DNA of 64,000 nucleotides, taken from NCBI GenBank assembly GCA_965227255.1, contig CBDDFS010000004.1:124001-188000 (forward strand), given 5' to 3'. Shown here piece after piece: positions 61,772 to 64,000 of this stretch (position 1 is the first letter of the stretch; each line of letters starts with the position of its first letter). This stretch comes from CBDDFS01 sp965227255 (lineage in GTDB: Bacteria > Bacteroidota > Bacteroidia > Flavobacteriales_E > Vicingaceae). Under the pieces are notes generated by a model. The model saw only the letters and a list, made by a program, of their open reading frames with translations. It was not told the origin of the DNA and did no database searches. A program made the translations under genes and the position numbers.

Positions 61772-63361
61772 TTACAACACAAATTCAGAGGTAAACCTAA
61801 ACTGAATATCCGGGTAATTACTCATTGTAATATCCAGCACGGCTCTTGATTGGGCCAAGAAGACCAGATTCTTCTGCTTATCGTATACAATGTATTGTTC
61901 CTTGTGTCGGCAGAATTCATCCAGCTTGGCTTGTGATTCACTGCTTATCCAACAGGCCTTGTAGAAGTTCATGTTATGGAATGTACAGCTCGCACTGTAT
62001 TCATTCTTCAGTCTGTATTGAATTACCTCAAACTGAAGTTCTCCCACAGTACCAATGTATTTCTTATTCCCAAATCGTTGTGTAAACAACTGAGCAAGTC
62101 CTTCTTCGGTTAATTGTTGAATGCCTTTTTCCAACTGTTTCGACTTCAATGGATCCGCATTCACTACTTCTTTGAAGATCTCCGGAGAAAAGGAAGGAAT
62201 GCCCTTAAAATGGATGTTTTCTCCTTCTGTGAGTCCATCACCGATCTTGAAGTTCCCTGTGTCATAAAGACCAATCACATCTCCCGGGTAGGCTTTTTCC
62301 ACCACACTTTTGCTTTGAGCAAGGAAAGTGGCCGGATTCGAGAATTTGAGCTTCTTGCCCAATCGAACATGATGAAAGAACTTATTTCTTTCGAATTCAC
62401 CGGAGCAAACTCGGAGGAAAGCCATTCTGTTTCGGTGATTGGGATCCAGGTTTGCGTGAATCTTGAATACAAATCCACTGAAATTATCTTCGCCAGGAAG
62501 GATTTCACGATCTTCAGAATATCGACTGATAGGAGGTGGAGCAATGTTTACAAAGGTGTTCAGCATCTCCTGCACACCGAAGTTATTAAGGGCACTGCCA
62601 AAAAATACAGGAGCCAGTTCAGCTTTCAGGTATGCTTCCTTAGAGAACTCCTCATATACGCCTTCCACCAGTTCCACATCTTCTCGCAACAGGGCTGCGG
62701 CATCACCAATGTTTTCATCAAGAACCGGGTCACTCAGATCTTTGATCTCAACGATATCTTCTTCCTTTTTAGTCTTTCCTGATTCAAAGAGATTCAGGCT
62801 TGAATTGAACAGATTGTAAACTCCCTGAAAATCCTCTCCATTGCCAATAGGCCAGGATAGAGGTCGGACCTTGATATTCAACTTTTCCTCTAGCTCATCC
62901 AATAGTTCGAAAGGATCTCTACCGGGTCGATCCAGTTTGTTGATGAAGATGATAACAGGTGTATGGCGCATTCGACAGACCTCCATGAGCTTTTCCGTCT
63001 GTTCCTCAACGCCTTTTACGCAATCGATAACAAGAATAACGCTGTCGACGGCTGTCAATGTTCTGTATGTGTCTTCCGCAAAATCCTTGTGGCCCGGAGT
63101 ATCGAGCAGATTGATCAGTTTATTCCTGTATTCAAACGTCATTACGGACGTCGCAACGGAGATACCTCTTTGTCGCTCTATTTCCATGAAGTCGGAAGAA
63201 GCCGTTTTCTTGATCTTATTTGACTTTACGGCGCCGGCTGTTTGAATCGCTCCTCCGTAGAGAAGAAACTTTTCGGTGAGTGTGGTTTTACCTGCATCAG
63301 GGTGACTGATAATGGCAAATGTTCGCCTCTTATCAATTTCCTCGAGAATCTTAGAAGACAT
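61772..63361 (-). CDS. prfC: Peptide chain release factor 3
   Basis: The 529-residue GTPase has the P-loop ISHPDAGKTTLTEKFLL, switch regions EIERQRGISVATSVM and LLDTPGHKDFAEDTYR, and FINKLDRPGRDPFELLDEL. The RF3-specific C-terminal half follows (GVQEMLNTFVNIAPPP, GNKKYIGTVGELQFEVIQYR). It recycles class I release factors after termination. The ATG follows the stop of the small upstream gene directly. Confidence 0.96.
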   Translation of the reverse strand: MSSKILEEIDKRRTFAIISHPDAGKTTLTEKFLLYGGAIQTAGAVKSNKIKKTASSDFMEIERQRGISVATSVMTFEYRNKLINLLDTPGHKDFAEDTYRTLTAVDSVILVIDCVKGVEEQTEKLMEVCRMRHTPVIIFINKLDRPGRDPFELLDELEEKLNIKVRPLSWPIGNGEDFQGVYNLFNSSLNLFESGKTKKEEDIVEIKDLSDPVLDENIGDAAALLREDVELVEGVYEEFSKEAYLKAELAPVFFGSALNNFGVQEMLNTFVNIAPPPISRYSEDREILPGEDNFSGFVFKIHANLDPNHRNRMAFLRVCSGEFERNKFFHHVRLGKKLKFSNPATFLAQSKSVVEKAYPGDVIGLYDTGNFKIGDGLTEGENIHFKGIPSFSPEIFKEVVNADPLKSKQLEKGIQQLTEEGLAQLFTQRFGNKKYIGTVGELQFEVIQYRLKNEYSASCTFHNMNFYKACWISSESQAKLDEFCRHKEQYIVYDKQKNLVFLAQSRAVLDITMSNYPDIQFRFTSEFVL

Positions 63362-63499
63362 TTATTTCAATACTTTTTTAGTGACCCAAAGACGATAGGC
63401 TATTATAGCCTTATCAAAAGAATTCAGCTTCGTCAGGTCCTTTCTTGCATAGCTGGGTAAAACAGCTTTATTGATTTTGGCCAGTATTTTAAACAGCAT
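63362..63499 (-). CDS. Conserved 45-residue protein upstream of prfC
   Basis: The short frame encodes FKILAKINKAVLPSYARKDL, a basic segment and AIIAYRLWVTKKVLK. Small proteins of this type (about 45 residues, with LAKINK-LPS and a final YRxWVTK-like end) are found across Bacteroidota, often annotated carelessly as SsrA-binding protein. Its TAA stop is immediately followed by the prfC ATG. Confidence 0.72.
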   Translation of the reverse strand: MLFKILAKINKAVLPSYARKDLTKLNSFDKAIIAYRLWVTKKVLK

Positions 63500-63516
63500 T
63501 CTTTCCGGTTGGGCGG

Positions 63517-63524
63517 CAAAAGTA
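63517..63524 (-). promoter_or_regulatory. -7 promoter element (TACTTTTG) of the small gene-prfC operon
   Basis: Exact TAnnTTTG match on the minus strand, 17 nt upstream of the 45-codon gene start. Confidence 0.55.
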
Positions 63525-63544
63525 CGAATTGAGCCTTAAATTGA

Positions 63545-63552
63545 TAAATTTG
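63545..63552 (+). promoter_or_regulatory. -7 promoter element (TAAATTTG) of the terminal secreted-protein gene
   Basis: Exact TAnnTTTG match, 24 nt before the start codon at 63577. No TTG lies at the usual -33 distance. Confidence 0.5.
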
Positions 63553-63576
63553 ATTGGTACGAACTAACCAAATCTT

Positions 63577-64000
63577 ATGAGAAAATTTTTACCTTTTTTA
63601 TTTATTTCTTCATTGTTTTCAGTTGGCATCATTCTGATGAATCAGAATATGGCCAATTCAAACACCGGTGGTCCCGGTGGTGGATACTCCGGAGCACCAA
63701 ATGAGAACACATGCAGAACCTGTCATTCAGGGGCCTCCCTGAACGGAGGTTTAGCTATTGATTCTATTTCTTCCAACATTCCTTCAACTGGATTTGTAGG
63801 AGGAGAGACCTATACGATTACAGCTCACATAAACCAACCAACAGGAGCCAGCAAATTTGGCTTCCAGATCAGTGCTGAGAATTCTTCGAATAGCAATATT
63901 GGTTCTTGGGTAATCACGAATTCCACAACGACTAAAATTGTCAACTCGAATTATGTGACACATAAATCTGGTGGAACTTCTGGCAGTGGTGGAAGATCAT
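63577..64000 (+). CDS. N-terminal part of a secreted CxxCH protein (choice-of-anchor V-like), 3' truncated
   Basis: The frame is open to the right edge (141 codons seen). It has a signal peptide (FLPFLFISSLFSVGIILM), then GGPGGGYSGAPNENTCRTCH, which holds a c-type heme-like CxxCH, and a beta-rich domain (TYTITAHINQPTGASKFGFQ) like the Reelin-like or 'choice-of-anchor V' domain. Such proteins in Bacteroidota often end in a T9SS sorting domain, which would lie outside the window. Confidence 0.8.
   Translation, partial: MRKFLPFLFISSLFSVGIILMNQNMANSNTGGPGGGYSGAPNENTCRTCHSGASLNGGLAIDSISSNIPSTGFVGGETYTITAHINQPTGASKFGFQISAENSSNSNIGSWVITNSTTTKIVNSNYVTHKSGGTSGSGGRS

Noticed and set aside
62114..62782. 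222-codon plus-strand frame inside prfC
   Set aside because: It is antisense to conserved RF3 sequence with no domain and low-complexity composition.
1..64000. tRNA genes
   Set aside because: No T-arm-like GGTTCGAATC segment with matching acceptor stem was seen in the intergenic regions; short matches were inside coding genes.

Overview
The window is a chromosomal segment of a Bacteroidota bacterium, probably a free-living, marine-type Cytophagales-like lineage; I cannot fix the order or genus. The signs are C-terminal sorting domains of the type IX secretion system (both type A and type B), a SusC/TonB-type receptor with a carboxypeptidase-like N-terminal domain, lipoproteins with acidic residues directly after the lipobox cysteine, a complete Bat (aerotolerance) operon, bacillithiol synthesis (bshA), almost no Shine-Dalgarno sequences, and TAnnTTTG promoter -7 elements in front of most transcription units.

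Layout. 1-6 kb: the end of a secreted PKD/T9SS protein, an OmpR/PhoB-type response regulator, and divergently a surface lipoprotein plus TonB-dependent receptor pair. 5.9-6.3 kb: a gene-free, hairpin-rich stretch ending in a terminator. 6.4-12 kb: an operon joining a ThiF/nitroreductase fusion, a GNAT-like protein, a 7TMR-DISM histidine kinase and a response regulator. 12-20 kb: ssb paralogue, DUF2279, NUDIX, Smr protein, RNase P RNA, a T9SS type B protein, a tandem CDGSH protein, TerB-DnaJ and small genes. 19-25 kb: three rhomboid proteases, a metallophosphoesterase and mutL. 25-40 kb: a GH3/serine-hydrolase fusion, bshA, ispE, an LptF/G permease, tgt, a glycosyltransferase with an ECF sigma factor, a desaturase, lgt, mtaB and an oligopeptide-binding lipoprotein. 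40.4-48.6 kb: the moxR-DUF58-batABCDE operon on the minus strand, with batD broken by two apparent single-base insertions.

48.6-52.5 kb is the accessory part. Small minus-strand genes are separated by two related, about 165-bp, attC-like elements, and each complete unit starts with a sequence complementary to the start of the attC-like element at its own end, as in integron gene cassettes. Near-identical 113-bp direct repeats bracket the array. One cassette gene is a pseudogene, and another appears to have lost its ATG (ATA). No integrase gene is present in the window.

52.6-64 kb returns to ordinary chromosome: a GNAT-MazG fusion, a thioredoxin-fold periplasmic protein, DUF2164, DUF4253, an alpha/beta hydrolase, an exported acetolactate decarboxylase-like lipoprotein, lpoB with a COG3014-type lipoprotein, prfC with a 45-residue upstream gene, and the start of a secreted CxxCH protein running off the window. 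No tRNA gene, CRISPR array or transposase was recognised.
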